From NCBI GenBank assembly GCA_031310005.1, contig CM062380.1, positions 2,046,001 to 2,110,000 of the forward strand: DNA of 64,000 nucleotides. Direction: 5' to 3'. This DNA comes from Dactylellina haptotyla (Eukaryota > Ascomycota > Orbiliomycetes > Orbiliales > Orbiliaceae). The notes beneath the pieces are model-generated. The model was not told where the DNA came from. It did no database searches and worked only from the letters and a program-made list of their open reading frames with translations. The position numbers and the translations under genes were made by a program. Position 1 is the stretch's first letter. Each line of letters begins with the position of its first letter. Of the stretch, positions 1 through 12,262 are shown one piece after another.

Positions 1-2364
1 ATACGCAACCAGAAAGATTAAGCTCGTCCAAGGTCAAGTCTTCGCCACTGACTACCCTGTCCCATCCGCTATCCAAAACGCCATCCTACCAAAGTATAAG
101 AGCAAGGATCTTGAGGGTGGAACCGAAGAATTCACACATCTGAGATACACAGCTGCCACTTGTGATCCTGATGATTTCACTTTGAAGAACGGTTACACAT
201 TGCGTCCAGCTATGTATAACAGATCGACCGAATTACTCATTGCCATCACCTACTACAACGAAGACAAGGTCCTCACGGCCAGAACGTTGCACGGCGTTAT
301 GCAGAACATCAGGGAAATTGTCAACCTCAAGAAGTCCGACTTCTGGGGGCGGGACGGCCCTGCCTGGCAAAAGATCGTCGTCTGTTTGATTTTCGACGGT
401 ATCGATCCTTGCGACAAGGACACCCTTGACGTTTTGGCTACAATCGGTATTTTCCAGGATGGTATCATGAAGAGGAAGATCGACAACAAAGAAACCGTCG
501 CCCACATCTTCGAGTACACCACACAATTGTCCGTCACTTCTTCGCAGATGCTCGTCAGACCAAAGGAAGAAGATCCTCAATGCCTCCCACCTGTCCAGAT
601 GATGTTCTGTTTGAAGCAGAAGAACTCCAAAAAAATCAACTCTCACAGATGGCTGTTCAACGCATTTGGCAAAATCTTGAACCCTGAAGTTTGTATTCTT
701 TTGGACGCTGGTACCAAGCCCGGTCCAAAGTCTATTCTCTATCTCTGGGAGGCTTTCTACAACGACAAGAACCTGGGTGGCGCCTGTGGTGAAATCCACG
801 CCATGTTGGGAAGAGGTCTCAAGAACTTGATCAATCCACTTGTTGCAGCTCAGAATTTCGAGTACAAGATTTCCAACATTCTCGACAAGCCTCTGGAATC
901 TTCCTTTGGTTACGTCTCTGTGCTTCCAGGTGCTTTCTCCGCTTACAGATTCCGTGCTATTCTCGGCCGGCCTTTGGAGCAGTACTTCCACGGTGACCAC
1001 ACGCTCTCCGCGCGTCTTGGTTCCAAGGGTATCGAGGGTATGAATATCTTCAAGAAGAACATGTTCTTGGCTGAGGATCGTATTCTCTGTTTCGAATTGG
1101 TCGCCAAGCAGAATGAAAAGTGGCACTTGACCTATGTCAAGCTGTCGAAGGCCGAAACCGACGTTCCAGATGGTACGCCGGAGTTCATCTCCCAGAGACG
1201 TCGTTGGCTCAACGGTTCGTTCGCCGCCGGCGTCTACTCTTTGATCCATTTCGGTCGTCTATACAAGTCGAGCCACAACCCACTCCGCATGTTCTTCTTC
1301 CACATCCAGCTCCTGTACAACATTTTCTCGCTCATTCTCTCCTGGTTCGGTCTTGCAAACTTCTGGCTTACTACTTTCGTTATCATGGGTCTTACCGGTA
1401 ATCCCGAACCTGGAAAGAGCCCATGGCCATTCGGAAAGGCAACTCCTATCATCAACACTATTCTGCAGTACATCTATCTCGGCTTAGTCATGATTCAATT
1501 CGTCCTAGCTCTTGGTAACAGACCGAAGGGTTCGAAGCACACATATATCGCATCATTCATCTTCTTTGGTGTTATCCAGCTTTACGTTATTATCCTTTCC
1601 ATCTACCTCGTCGTGGTCGCCTTCCAGACGTTCCAGCTGGATACGAGTAGCGCAGGTCAATTCTTCAAGAACTTCTTCCAGGGAACCAGCGGTGTCATTT
1701 TGGTCGCTCTTGCTGCCACCTTCGGTCTCTACGTCGTCTCTTCCCTTCTCTACCTTGACCCATGGCATTTGTTCCACTCGTTCCCTCAATATTTGCTCAT
1801 CGCCTCTTCCTATGTCAACATCCTCAACGTTTACGCTTTCTGCAACTGGCACGATGTTTCTTGGGGTACGAAGGGAGCTGATAAAGCCGATGTTTTGCCA
1901 GCTGCTCAATCGAAAACTACAGACGGCGGCAAAGCACAGGTTATCGATGAACCTGACAAGCCACAGGCCGATATTGATTCCGCGTTCGAGGCTACTGTGA
2001 AGCGTGCCTTGACACCGTACAAGCCGGTCGAGACTAAGGAGAAGAAATCTCTTGACGATTCCTATAAGAGTTTCCGTACCCGTCTTATTTTGTTTTGGAT
2101 GATTTCCAACGGTATTTTGGTTCTCGTCGTCACCGATAACGCTTTTGATAGCTTCGGTATCCAGAATGACGCCAACTCAAGAACTGCCTTCTACTTCAGA
2201 CTCTTGCTCTGGTCGAACGCCGTGCTTGCCTTGTTTAGATTTGTTGGATGCTGCTTTGTAAGTTTATACTCCATCTCCGAGTCTCGTTTTTGGATAATCA
2301 CTAACGATTTACATAATAGTTCCTTTCCCGAGCCTCGATCCAATTCATCATCGCTCGCCGCTAA
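1..2364 (+). CDS. chsB: Class III chitin synthase, 3' part (5' end outside window)
   Basis: Membrane enzyme polymerising UDP-GlcNAc into cell-wall chitin. The frame is already open at the left edge (first whole codon at base 2), so the N-terminus is missing. Coding is 2..2257 joined to 2320..2364; the phase-0 intron 2258-2319 has GTAAGT, CTAAC and TAG. Reading through this intron would add a spurious tail of about 45 residues, whereas splicing ends the protein in IIARR, which resembles the usual end of the family. Seen: the chitin synthase signature block (TLKNGY...[16 protein letters not shown]), EDR at 1073-1081, QRRRW at 1193-1207, then about six or seven hydrophobic membrane segments. The wording around [18 protein letters not shown] and [12 protein letters not shown] matches class III (Aspergillus ChsB, Neurospora chs-1) as I remember it; the class assignment rests on that memory. 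No defect seen. Confidence 0.93.
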
Positions 2365-3102
2365 ACGGGGCAGTAGTGTGCGTATGCATCGCGACGACTT
2401 AGAGAATGCGCTTGCCGCCATGATAGTTTCCTATGCATATCTGATATGACGTGACGAACAGATAAAATTAAACGATGACAGACTATACACCTTTTTTAAA
2501 AAAATTAAAACTTGGTTTTGCACAGGAGGGTCTTTAAAAAAACGCTGTTGGGCTCTGCTTTATCTCTGGCATTCGAATTGTGTTTCTTTTACCATCCGCT
2601 TTCTTCTTTTCGAGTGTATAATGTTTATTCTTTTATCCGGCGTTGACATTATTTTTCATCATGCGAGTCGTTTTATTTACATCATTCGCATTATTCTAAC
2701 GTTTCATTTTCACTCTTCTACTTTTTTTCTAGTTATACATTTCATTGCCATGTGGAAGATTATGACACCTCTTTTGTTCTTAGTAGAACGAATATCAATG
2801 GTAATATCTGGTTCTTAACTTGAATCTACAAATATCTATGTGGAATTCTAGGATGGTTTTATAAGCGATAGACCGTCGCATGAAACCTGAAAATGCACAC
2901 TGTGGACAACGCAAAGACGAATTGAACATTGGTCGTCGAAATTCCCCGATTAGGAAAGCATCGATGGGTAGAGTTTATTCCGCGATGCCGCATTGTCAGT
3001 GTTGAGGGGAAGCCGCATGCGGCCCACGAGTGGTATCTACCTTTTTGTGCAACGTGGTTCATAAGTCAGGAACGGGGAGCTTAAACCAGAACTTTGCTTA
3101 TC

Positions 3103-3197
3103 GCTCTCCGATTATTATTGGTTGGGACAGACGCTGATGTACCTGATATCTTGTTGTGGACAGTCAGTGACACTGTAAGTTAGCTCTCCGATTATTA
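3103..3197. repeat. 15-base direct repeat, two copies 80 bases apart
   Basis: GCTCTCCGATTATTA occurs at 3103-3117 and again at 3183-3197. No other copy was noticed in the window. It lies in gene-free sequence about 0.8 kb downstream of the chitin synthase. Function unknown. Confidence 0.7.
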
Positions 3198-4090
3198 AGG
3201 AAATTGCAACAGCGGCTGTTTTTGACGTATCGAACACGCGGGAGGGTACCCCACGATTTCCAGCGCCGTGCACCGGGGTTTAATAGAGCCATATTATTGA
3301 TGGGAAGAGGCGATCAAATGTGGATAGCGATGACGAAATAATACATTCTACATAAACAAAAGGACCTTGCGGGATGTTGCTCCATGCCGGGAAACCTGCC
3401 TTCGCCATTATCTCAGATTCAGCAGTTGCTTCTGATCCCTGATTAGCTCCGAGACCACTATTTATCATGAAACTTGGCCTTTGCTTTGGAAATATTTATT
3501 TTCTGTAGAGTGGGATTTATGTTAGATGTGTTGGGTGTGTGGTTGGGTTTGATCGGTGAGAATTTGCCTAAATTGGGTATTTTGAAACGGGTGGTTTTTG
3601 GGCTGATGACGTACATCCTTCATCCGAGGATATTTGCAAATTTGGGGGTTTTCCCCTTCCCACACGACCACCGCGTAAGATCCGATGGACACAGTGTTTC
3701 GAGATGCTTGAACCGGTCCACCTCTGGCACGAACTTTTCTTTTCGAGATCAATGTTGAAAACGATAAGGCAGACGCCGTGTCACATAATGCAAGAGCGTA
3801 ATCCTCGATTTCGAGGTATTTTTTTTATTTTTTTTTGGGAGGTCCTTGCTGTCTTTCCGAAAGTTCTTTTCTTTCCCCCCACAAATCAGAAAGGTGATCC
3901 AAATGGCCCACTGACTTAGTTCTTTCTGCGCACTACATGTATAACGTTTTAGACATGTTGTTCGGATTTCTTTTGGGAGCAAATTTGATGAAAGGAAAGC
4001 TATCTGGTTAGCAGCAGCAAGCTTTTGCCGCGAGCCGGTAGCTTGTCCACCAATAAAACACTGCGATTTAACAGGGAGGGTTAATAGCAC

Positions 4091-4144
4091 TCCTTCTTCT
4101 TCTTAATTTTTTTTTTTTTTTCCTTTCTTTCTTTCTTTCTTTCT
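4091..4144. repeat. Pyrimidine tract with (CTTT)n microsatellite
   Basis: A CTT-rich run and a T tract are followed by about five CTTT units at 4122-4143. Simple-sequence repeat in a gene-free stretch. Confidence 0.85.
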
Positions 4145-6830
4145 GATGTGCTTTCCGTTTTTGTCTCCACACTATTATCCGATGGGCCAGCGCTGGATTG
4201 GACGAACGGTATTTCATCATTAGTTCTCGCACGATTGGGTGTTAGGTGAGTACGTACTTTGTCTGAGACGAACCACTAAACGGACACCCGCCCGAGCAGA
4301 ACTGAAAAATTCGGCAGTATCTGGTTACATCAATGGATGGCGCCGAGATGTCATTTTTGGTGAATAGAGCATATTTTTCAATTCCGAGGAGGAAGATAGA
4401 TATCATTTATCCTAAAACGAAAATAATCATATTTGAGAGAATTTATCAGAATCCCTAGTTAAGATCTGCGGATTCGATCTGAAGGTGAAAAAAGGGGGTT
4501 GTCGAGGCTCTTCTAGATTAGGGAACGAAGAAAGTACCTGTATACAAATGTATACTCACACTACTAAACGGCGTGTCTGTAGACTGTTCGTTGGGTTCCC
4601 CCGCTAGTTTTGACTGGCTGGGATCCCTTCCCTTGCTGCCCATGCAGCATGCAATCTGAGTGCGCGCTCCCCTGTTCGGTGGACGCAGAATAAGAGTACC
4701 GAAAAGAAAAGAAAAGCCAATGCACATAGGGGGCTCGAAGCCTATCGATTCCAGAGCTGCAAGTAGTTACATGATGCAGGTGGTAGATAGGTGGAGTCTC
4801 TGTATTGTGGAAAAGAGGAATTCACCACCACTTTCTTCTTTTTCCTTCCGTTTGACCTGGTCGGAGCGTTTTTTGATCACACTTTATATTTCCTTTTTTT
4901 TCTTTTTCTTCTTCTCGCACACGTTTGATTTATTTAATTTTCAATCATACAAGAAAACCGTGGATGGGACTAGGGTGGGGGGGTAGAAATCATGGAAATG
5001 GCTATCCCCTGGTCACAGTTTGGGGAAGAACAAAGCATGGCTCTTTCCTTTCTGCATGACCGTCTGTTCTTCAGTTTTGCCTATGACGTTAGCCCCCTAT
5101 TTTCTTCTTTCTCCCCCCTTCTGTTGTCGCAAGGAACAAACGCACGCTGGTGTTATTGTATGACTACAGTCACAACATGATTTTCCGGATGAATTTAAAT
5201 GTATGTAAAATATGAAGAAGAAGAAGAAGAAAACGCTGTACATCGGTGAGCTAAAAGGTGGTTCGAGGGAGCACGTATACCAATGGGCTTATTAGGCCGT
5301 TTTATTGCCTATCGGTCGAGATGTGGCTTTTTGGCGAGGTTTCGCCCCTCGGCCCACCCTTTGGAGACGGGCGTCGTCCTCGGCCGTAATCAAAAGGGCG
5401 TTTTTTTCGGGCAATGCAGAGAAAAGGGCACCCGTGAATACAGTTCCATTACCGATTTGTAAGAGGTAGCGATGGTGTGTGTGGTGTGCTGGGCCTAGCC
5501 AGTAAATCACCAGTCAGATAAAGCAGTTTAGCTTAGCGGAGTAAGAAAGCAGTTAGCCATTGCCGGGGAACGTGTGCATGCTGGCTGATTAAATTTTGGC
5601 GGTGCGCTCAATCAATCCCTTTTTAAATCTTTCGCTTTGGTTTAATTTTTTTTTCTCTTCCCCCTTCCCATCGTACGTCATTTCATCATCATTCCACTTT
5701 TCCTGCCAACCCGCAAACACAAGCAGCATCACCACGCATGCTCGTCGCCCCGTACGCACCAAACCACCATTATCGTACCTGGCGACCCTGACCGTACTTG
5801 TATCTACAAAGAAGAGGCTCTTACCGTCTGCGAAAGAGCACCAGCCATCCCATCAAGCTTGTTGCGCCTCTTTTTGTTTCGATTCGGATTCGATCCCTCT
5901 TAGTTACTGTTGTGTCTGCCTCCCTCTCTCTCTTCTGCTGCACTCGACCGATCGCCTCTTAGCCCGTTTTCGATCGCAGCGATAAAGCAGGTGGAACGGT
6001 TCGCAACTCACCTACTAATCTACTTGCAGCGGCCCTTTGCATACCGAGGTGAGTTTTTTTCTCTGTTTCTTTTCCATAAGCCATCGATTCTAGTCGTCGT
6101 CCTTTGCTTCTCTGTCGTTTCCCTGCTCTCGTCTGGCTGGCTGTGGTGTGTGTTATTTCTTACGTCCCACCGCGGGCCGCAACACATCCTCCACTACACC
6201 TTTCCCACTTGACATGCCTTTTTCCGCTTCGGTTTACTTCAAGAAGCCGTGGTAAGGGATTTGATATCTCGATCTGATATCGAGAATGATTGTCCTCCTC
6301 GTCCTCCCGTGCTTGCCCCGTTATCTACCGGCCCATCATCACCTATTGAGTGTTTCTATTCATGGAAAGGAAATAAAAGAGCAAAGAAAAGTAGTGGTCG
6401 AGGGCGGTGGTGGATGATCATTTCCTCGTTGCCAGTGGCCTGCTGCTTGTTCCCTCGACCACGCCTTTTCCAGAATTCAGCTCTGATTTGTAAGACCGGG
6501 CTTCCGTGCCCGTTCCATCTCTTTTCGTATTGTTTGGATCTATCTGGGCAACTTTGGCACGCCCGTTCGGTTCGATTGCTATAGAAGGTCTCGATCCCTT
6601 GGGCCTGGTAGATTGCCACCCACAAAGCAACCCCGAGGAACGAGACTGCATTTTGCCCCCTAGAAGAATCACCTGCCGTTGTTCCAGCGCCGTTCTAGGT
6701 CCCCAGTAGCACATTTTATTTCATTCTTTGCAGGCGCTATTGTTCAGCAATCTCGTTCGCTGGGATGGGTTTTGGAACTCTTGCATCTCTGAGCCCGCAC
6801 CACCCGGCAAACTGCCACCGCGTTGGGGCA

Positions 6831-6862
6831 CCACCACCACAACCACAACCACCACCACCACC
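6831..6862. repeat. (ACC)n trinucleotide repeat
   Basis: Imperfect ACC/ACA repeats within the GC-richer part of the presumed atfA upstream region. Confidence 0.85.
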
Positions 6863-7010
6863 GCCTCTGGGCAGTCGGATAGGCACGTTTGTGGTGTGAG
6901 CGGTCCCCGGCTAGCATATCGCGCCAGCCTATTGAAACGGACAAGAGATAGCTGGAACCACCACTGCTACTACTGGTGCTTTCCCCTCGAAGTAAGGAGG
7001 GACAGCTCGA

Positions 7011-7048
7011 GGAGGAGGAGGAGGAGGAGGAGGAGGAGGAGGAGGAGG
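7011..7048. repeat. (GGA)n trinucleotide repeat
   Basis: About 38 bases of uninterrupted GGA units on the plus strand, 1.1 kb upstream of the atfA start. It is purine-only on one strand, so it could form triplex or G-rich structures; this is inference. Confidence 0.9.
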
Positions 7049-8141
7049 GCGACTGACAGCATTTTCACCGCCGCTGCCAAATAAATTAATTAATTGGCTG
7101 CTGTGGAAATGGACTGGCCGTTCGCGAGTGTCCGCTGGTGCTGCTGTTTGGGCCTGACATATTATTTCGTCATTTCGCTCTCTCGCCAGTCCTCCCTCCC
7201 CTTCCCTTTTCACTCCCTTCTCACTTTGAATGAACCTCCTCGTCCAACGCCCGCTGCCGGATTTCCACCTTTTTGCCTGACCCCAAATTCCCATCTGGCG
7301 GAGCAGCAAGATGTAAGGATGCTTCTATCCGTTTTTCTCCATTTCCCTATATTCCCTCCAAGATCCCCCATTTTAAACGTTTATCCCATGGCAAGCTGTA
7401 TACTGTTGTACATGCTACGTCCCCACACCCACAGTTCCGTATCCATCTCCGTCTCCCCTCTCCCTATTAATCAGCATATCCAGTTGTGTCCCATTTCGCC
7501 TCACAAATAAATAAGAATAGCCTGTCTTTGGCCAAACGGCGCACCGAAGATCCGATTGCCAGATCTCTGCGCAATCAGAGCCCCTTCGCCTCCCCTCTTT
7601 TAATTCCTTCCACTCTTCAGCAGTAGCGACGTCTGATTATTATTATTTTTTTTTTCTTTCTTCATTGCCTCTGATACAATTATGCTATATCAGTTTGACC
7701 TGTTCGCATGCTTACAAACCTTCCTCTGGAGTAGACGGTACGCTGTTCATAGTACATAGAGTTTCCGAGTCTCTTGCTTCGTGCCCAATCCCAAGCCCCG
7801 AGTCGTCGCTGCATTCGGACTCCGACCCCAAAAGTCGAGTTTAAAAAGAACGTCAGTCCGGGCCAAGACATTTCAAATTCCAGCGTCTCTGTCGTCATAC
7901 CCTCGGAAACCTAAAATAGTTTCCCAATACGTCACATTGTTGTTGACCTTTCTTTCCGGCCGCCATCCTCTCGTTTTGGGCTGTTTCTTCTACTTGAGCG
8001 TTACGCATTGGAACTAGGACTGCGGCCTCGATTGCATATTGTCGTCATTGCTTCCCCTTTCCCACCAGTTTCCTATAGGGGACGTTATAGTAGGAATTCG
8101 GTCCTTGAGCAACAACTTTTTACCAGTCCAGTTAAGACAAA

Positions 8142-10311
8142 ATGTCTGCCGCTGTAGCTACTCGCCAGTCCCAGGGACCGTCTAATCCCACTTCCCGCAT
8201 CAACTCTCCTCTCGACACTAAGCGGCACTTTGATGGTATGTACGCCGTGTTCTGTTGGATTTTACTTCCGTCTCCTTCGTGATCATGTTTCGTCGTGGGC
8301 CCGGGATATGTGACAGGTCATGCATTTTCTGCTGTCGGATCGTCTTTGAGGAACACAATCATCAAGATCTTCCCGCTGTAACGGGGTCCTTCTTTCCTAT
8401 CTGTGATCTCCGAACAACGTCCTGGCAAAACGGGGTTCCATTCTCCGATGCATCATACCTCCATGCTAGCCTTCCTTCCTTCCCTCCCTCCCTTTACGTT
8501 TCTTTTCATAGTATCGATAGGACCATTACGGTGTTTACTAACAAGTATCCGTCATGTCATCAGAGCCAAAACGAGCTTCTCCAAAGGTTTCAAATCGAGA
8601 CTTATCCAAAAGCTCACCCAAGACTTCCGTCAAGCAATCCCCAGCCAGAGGCGGTGCCTCGAAACCGGCGGAAGCTGCTGCAAAGGCGACTACATCGACA
8701 GGAAACAAAGGTGCAGCCCCAACATCGGAAACAAGTCCGGCAAAAGCACAGGACTCTTCTATAGCCCCTCCGCCTCCACCTCCTGCAACCCTTCCCGAAG
8801 ACGGTGGTGATTATTTCTCCCAGGTCCCGAATAAATATCGAGAAGAACCGAACCCATTCGAAGAATCATTCTCCAAGCCCGACGTTCTCACACCAGGAAA
8901 AGCGCTATTGCCGCCCGCTTCGCAAATAGCCTCGCCCAACACGAATTTCGGAACGGGAAGCACGTTCAACTGGGGGTTTAACTCTCTTCGATCGGGGCCG
9001 CTGTCCCCTGCTATGCTGACCGGCCCTTCCGGGCATACATACGATGCTTCTTTGAGGACTGGTCTCACACCAAATGAGTCTGGAATCCGATCAGGTTTGA
9101 CGCCTGGAGGAAGTGGAACCATGTTCCCAGCACCATCACCCAACACACAAGCCCTGTTCGGGTTTGGAAGCGGGCCAACACCCGGTACCCTTGAATTCCA
9201 GAAGACTGCCATGGCAGCTGCACAGGCTGCTAGCCGACCGGCAAAACCAACTATGGCTGCTGGCCAGGCGATACCAGTACCGAAACCCGACGAAAACCCA
9301 GATGCTATGGATGTAACTGCTATGGGTGTGAACAAGATGCCTCAACCATCACAGCCGCGACACCCGTCTGATCCCTTCGGTGTTGATGCTAATGCTGCAG
9401 CAAATGGTTTGTACATGCTCGCCCAACAAGGTCAGAAGCATCAGGAGAGCCAGTTTGTGCCAGCAAATATCCCACAGGCCATTCCGGTTCCGGTCGCAAA
9501 TGGCGCTGTACCTATGAATATTGACGCCAACGGGAACAACACAATGAAGAGAAACTCGATAGCTACCAGCGGACATAGCAGGAACGCTAGCACTGCAACC
9601 CGTGGCCAGAGCGAAGCTAGCGAGGATATGGCTGGCAGTGATGGCGAGAATGGTTCCGCTAAGGGCAAGAAGGGAAAGAACAACGCAACCAAGAAGGGTG
9701 CAGTGAATGCAGGGGTTACTAAGGGTGCGAACAACCGCCGAAAGGCTGACGAACCAAAGGGTGGCCCGAACAAGAAGAAGAAGCCTTCTTCCTCTCTTGG
9801 AGACGAAGACGAAGATATGGATGATATTGATGACGATGATATGGACGGTGATCTTAGAGACCCATCGGGTGGGACGGATAACAAAAAGATGACTGACGAG
9901 GAGAAGAGAAAGAACTTCCTAGAGAGGAATAGGTAGATTTATTACTCCTACGTATTTTGTGGACACTGGACAGAAAACTAACACATCTTCGTTTTCAGGG
10001 TTGCTGCATTGAAGTGTCGACAGCGAAAGAAGCAGTGGCTTGCAAATCTCCAAGCCAAGGTGGAATACTACGGGGCGGAGAACGATGCCCTGACTGCCCA
10101 GGTCACCAATCTTCGTGAGGAGATCTTAACACTCAAGACCCTCCTGCTTGCTCATAAGGATTGTCCAGTGAGCCGAACAGCTGGTGGCCCACCTATGGGC
10201 GGTCTCGATGCTCTCGGAGCTCTGACCCAGGGCGACTACGCTCAACTTCACCACGGATACCCAGTTCCTCAAGTTAGCATGGCCCCACCGGGACCTAGAA
10301 GGTTCTCGTGA
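8142..10311 (+). CDS. atfA: AtfA/Atf1-type bZIP transcription factor
   Basis: ATF/CREB stress regulator, in other fungi a target of the Hog1/SakA MAP kinase acting in osmotic, oxidative and spore stress. Proposed exons 8142..8235, 8564..9932 and 9999..10311 (591 residues). The N-terminus MSAAVA is the start I associate with filamentous-fungal AtfA. Intron 1 (328 bases, GTATGT, TTTACTAAC, CAG) is phase 1 and rejoins as a GAG codon. Intron 2 (66 bases) splits the Arg codon of the basic region, so the bZIP reads NFLERNRVAALKCRQRKK across the junction near residue 488, followed by a leucine zipper to about 540. The middle is Ser/Pro/Gly-rich with an acidic D/E run just before the basic region. 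The long upstream stretch suggests a large promoter or leader. An in-frame ATG at 8554 lies inside intron 1, ten bases before the exon. Confidence 0.93.
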
Positions 10312-11497
10312 GCCCGTGCTTTCTTCGCTTTTACGAATTTTCTTCTTCACACTCTACGTGCTCGTGTCTTTGACCATTGAGTGAGCATTACCCCCGGATA
10401 AATTCATCATAATCCGTCCTCTCCCTCACCTTCGTCCTTTATTTTCGGCACGGGTTTGTTTAGCTCTTTATTAATATGGATACGTAAAATACCTCCTCTC
10501 TCTTTTTGTTATATTTTGAGCTTGCATTCCATGAATGGCTGCAGGTAGCCTTCATTTCTCACTTTTTTTTACTTTTATGGTGGAGTCAGAATGTACGATC
10601 TTGTCTAGGGTTTTATGGGACGGTGGAAAAACTACATACGATTTTAATGTTGTCATATTTCTTCTTCGTTTGTCTTTTTTCTCGGTTGGATATTGTTTCT
10701 ATCCATACGATTCTCCCTTGGTTCGATAGCAGCTTCGAGTTATCGCTGCGCTGAAATACCCTTTGTTTGGCGTCATCAAAAATTTCTTTAACCAAATCTC
10801 TCTTATAACATTCACACTCTCACTTCTTTTCTTGAATAACAGACCCCATGAACTCCGCCCATTTTCCCCATTACGCTCCATGCCATATCTCACACCTCTT
10901 CTGCCGAGTTGCATGTTTCCTTTTATTATGCCTCATGATGACAGGCCCCCCTCCGCCTTATATATTTCCATATAATCTGCCTTTTGTTGGAGGCGTTTTT
11001 AGAACCGGAATAAAATCTTTATGTTGAACCTCACCCCTCGTCTCTGTTTCTTCTCCGATCAAATTGATTCTTGCGGCCGCTATTCCGTTCTTAATTTGGT
11101 TTATTTGCGTGCTTGGACTTTCATGGTGGGCTTCTTGTGATTTTTCATTTTTTCATTGATATCATTTCCTGTATTTCCTGCGATTGCATTGCCTGCATAC
11201 CTGCCTTGCCTTGCCTTTGCTGCTGCCCTCCTCCTTGTTAGCTTATTCACTCTAGCTATATTTTTTATATATATGTACATGATAAATCATTATTCTCTCT
11301 CTCCATCGGCTGGTGACGTGATGTTTTAATGCCGGGTGCGTTGCGTTGTGCGGTTGCTGGCGATTAAGAATTTTCCAACTTCAACCTCAAATTCAGCGAT
11401 ATCACCATATACACCCACCCACCCACCCACCACCATCTCCACCTCCACCTCCACCTCCGCCCGACCCAACTGGGCGGCCAGTCAACCCACAAAAAGC
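10312..11497. other. Intergenic, atfA 3' UTR and mrpl20 promoter
   Basis: AT/pyrimidine-rich sequence with no gene seen. It has CCACCC repeats near 11415-11430 and a CCACCT run near 11436-11458 just before the next start. Confidence 0.6.
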
Positions 11498-12262
11498 ATG
11501 GCGGGCCCTTTTGTCTTCACGATGAGTGCTTTGTCATCATCTCTCCCCTTCCTCTACATGTCCGCTCCGACAGTCAGACGGAGAACCGCAACCATCTTCA
11601 CCAATGTCGCCTCTCAATGCTCCAACGTGCGATACAAGTCTACGACAAGGCGGATGACAAAGGCTCTCCGCCTCCACCCCCATGGATCTTTCATTGGAAC
11701 CGCCTCCACAATCCCCTCCAAATCATCGCACCCACCGCCGTCACTGTCGAAAGAGCAGCCAGCTGCGTCCATCCTACCAAACATCATACACAACCCTCCC
11801 GCAGCAGCTCCCACGCCGTACATCACACCTAAACTCTTCCTTCCACCCAAAGATCCTCGATACTCGGCGCCTTCGCCCTCAGCGATCCTCACATCCGCTC
11901 CGACGAATACCGCCAGCCCAGTACCCCCTCGTCCCCAAGTCTCAGACGGAGACGCTACAGGCCGAAAACTTCCGCCTGCGCTCTCACGGCCGTACCAGAA
12001 ATCATACCATCTGACGGAACAGGATATAAGGAAGATTCAACGAATGCGTCAGGCAAGTCCGACTTTGAACACCCGTAGAAAACTGGCCAAGCAGTTCGGA
12101 ACCTCCGAGTTCTTCATTGGCATGGTGGCACCAACAACAGAAGAGAGGAAGACGGAGATGAAGCAGAAAGTACAAGGTGTTAAGGATAAGTGGGGCAAAA
12201 TTAGGACGTTTGCGAGGACGGAGAGGACCAGAAGGCGGGAGCTGTGGAGCAAGGATTTGTAG
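11498..12262 (+). CDS. mrpl20: Mitochondrial large-subunit ribosomal protein L20 (mL58) family
   Basis: Component of the fungal mitochondrial 54S ribosomal subunit. The recognisable part is the C-terminal third: LTEQDIRKIQRMR, then TRRKLAKQFGTSEFFIGMVAP, then a basic helix ending RTRRRELW; this is the fungal MRP-L20 pattern. No intron is needed. The frame is open further upstream but the first in-frame ATG is 11498 (254 residues); a second at 11522 (246 residues) is equally plausible. Either start gives a Ser/Arg-rich N-terminus (VRRRTATIF, VRYKS) that looks like a mitochondrial presequence. The middle is a low-complexity Pro/Ser/Thr linker (roughly residues 55-170), longer than needed for the fold and probably disordered. 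Confidence 0.85.
   Translation: MAGPFVFTMSALSSSLPFLYMSAPTVRRRTATIFTNVASQCSNVRYKSTTRRMTKALRLHPHGSFIGTASTIPSKSSHPPPSLSKEQPAASILPNIIHNPPAAAPTPYITPKLFLPPKDPRYSAPSPSAILTSAPTNTASPVPPRPQVSDGDATGRKLPPALSRPYQKSYHLTEQDIRKIQRMRQASPTLNTRRKLAKQFGTSEFFIGMVAPTTEERKTEMKQKVQGVKDKWGKIRTFARTERTRRRELWSKDL

Larger units (their letters stand above)
2365..8141. other. 5.8-kb stretch without a recognisable gene (chsB terminator to atfA leader)
   Basis: I see no convincing protein gene. Open frames here are short, compositionally odd and lack family motifs. The first kilobase is AT-rich and probably holds the chitin synthase 3' UTR. From about 5600 the plus strand becomes strongly pyrimidine-rich (runs of TCTT, CCCTT, TTCC), typical of long fungal promoters and 5' leaders, so much of 5600-8141 may be promoter and leader of atfA. 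Simple repeats are listed separately. A 15-base direct repeat lies at 3103 and 3183. Confidence 0.6.

Noticed and set aside
233-1249. Minus-strand open frame of 338 codons
   Set aside because: It is the exact antisense of the chitin synthase coding frame and exists because of codon bias; no motifs of its own.
5596-6212. Overlapping open frames (129 and 100 codons) in the atfA upstream region
   Set aside because: They simply follow the pyrimidine-rich composition (Ser/Phe/Leu/Pro-rich translations) and show no motif or conserved look.
6560-6590. GGTTCGATTGC, resembling a tRNA B box
   Set aside because: No A box or cloverleaf stems could be drawn around it.
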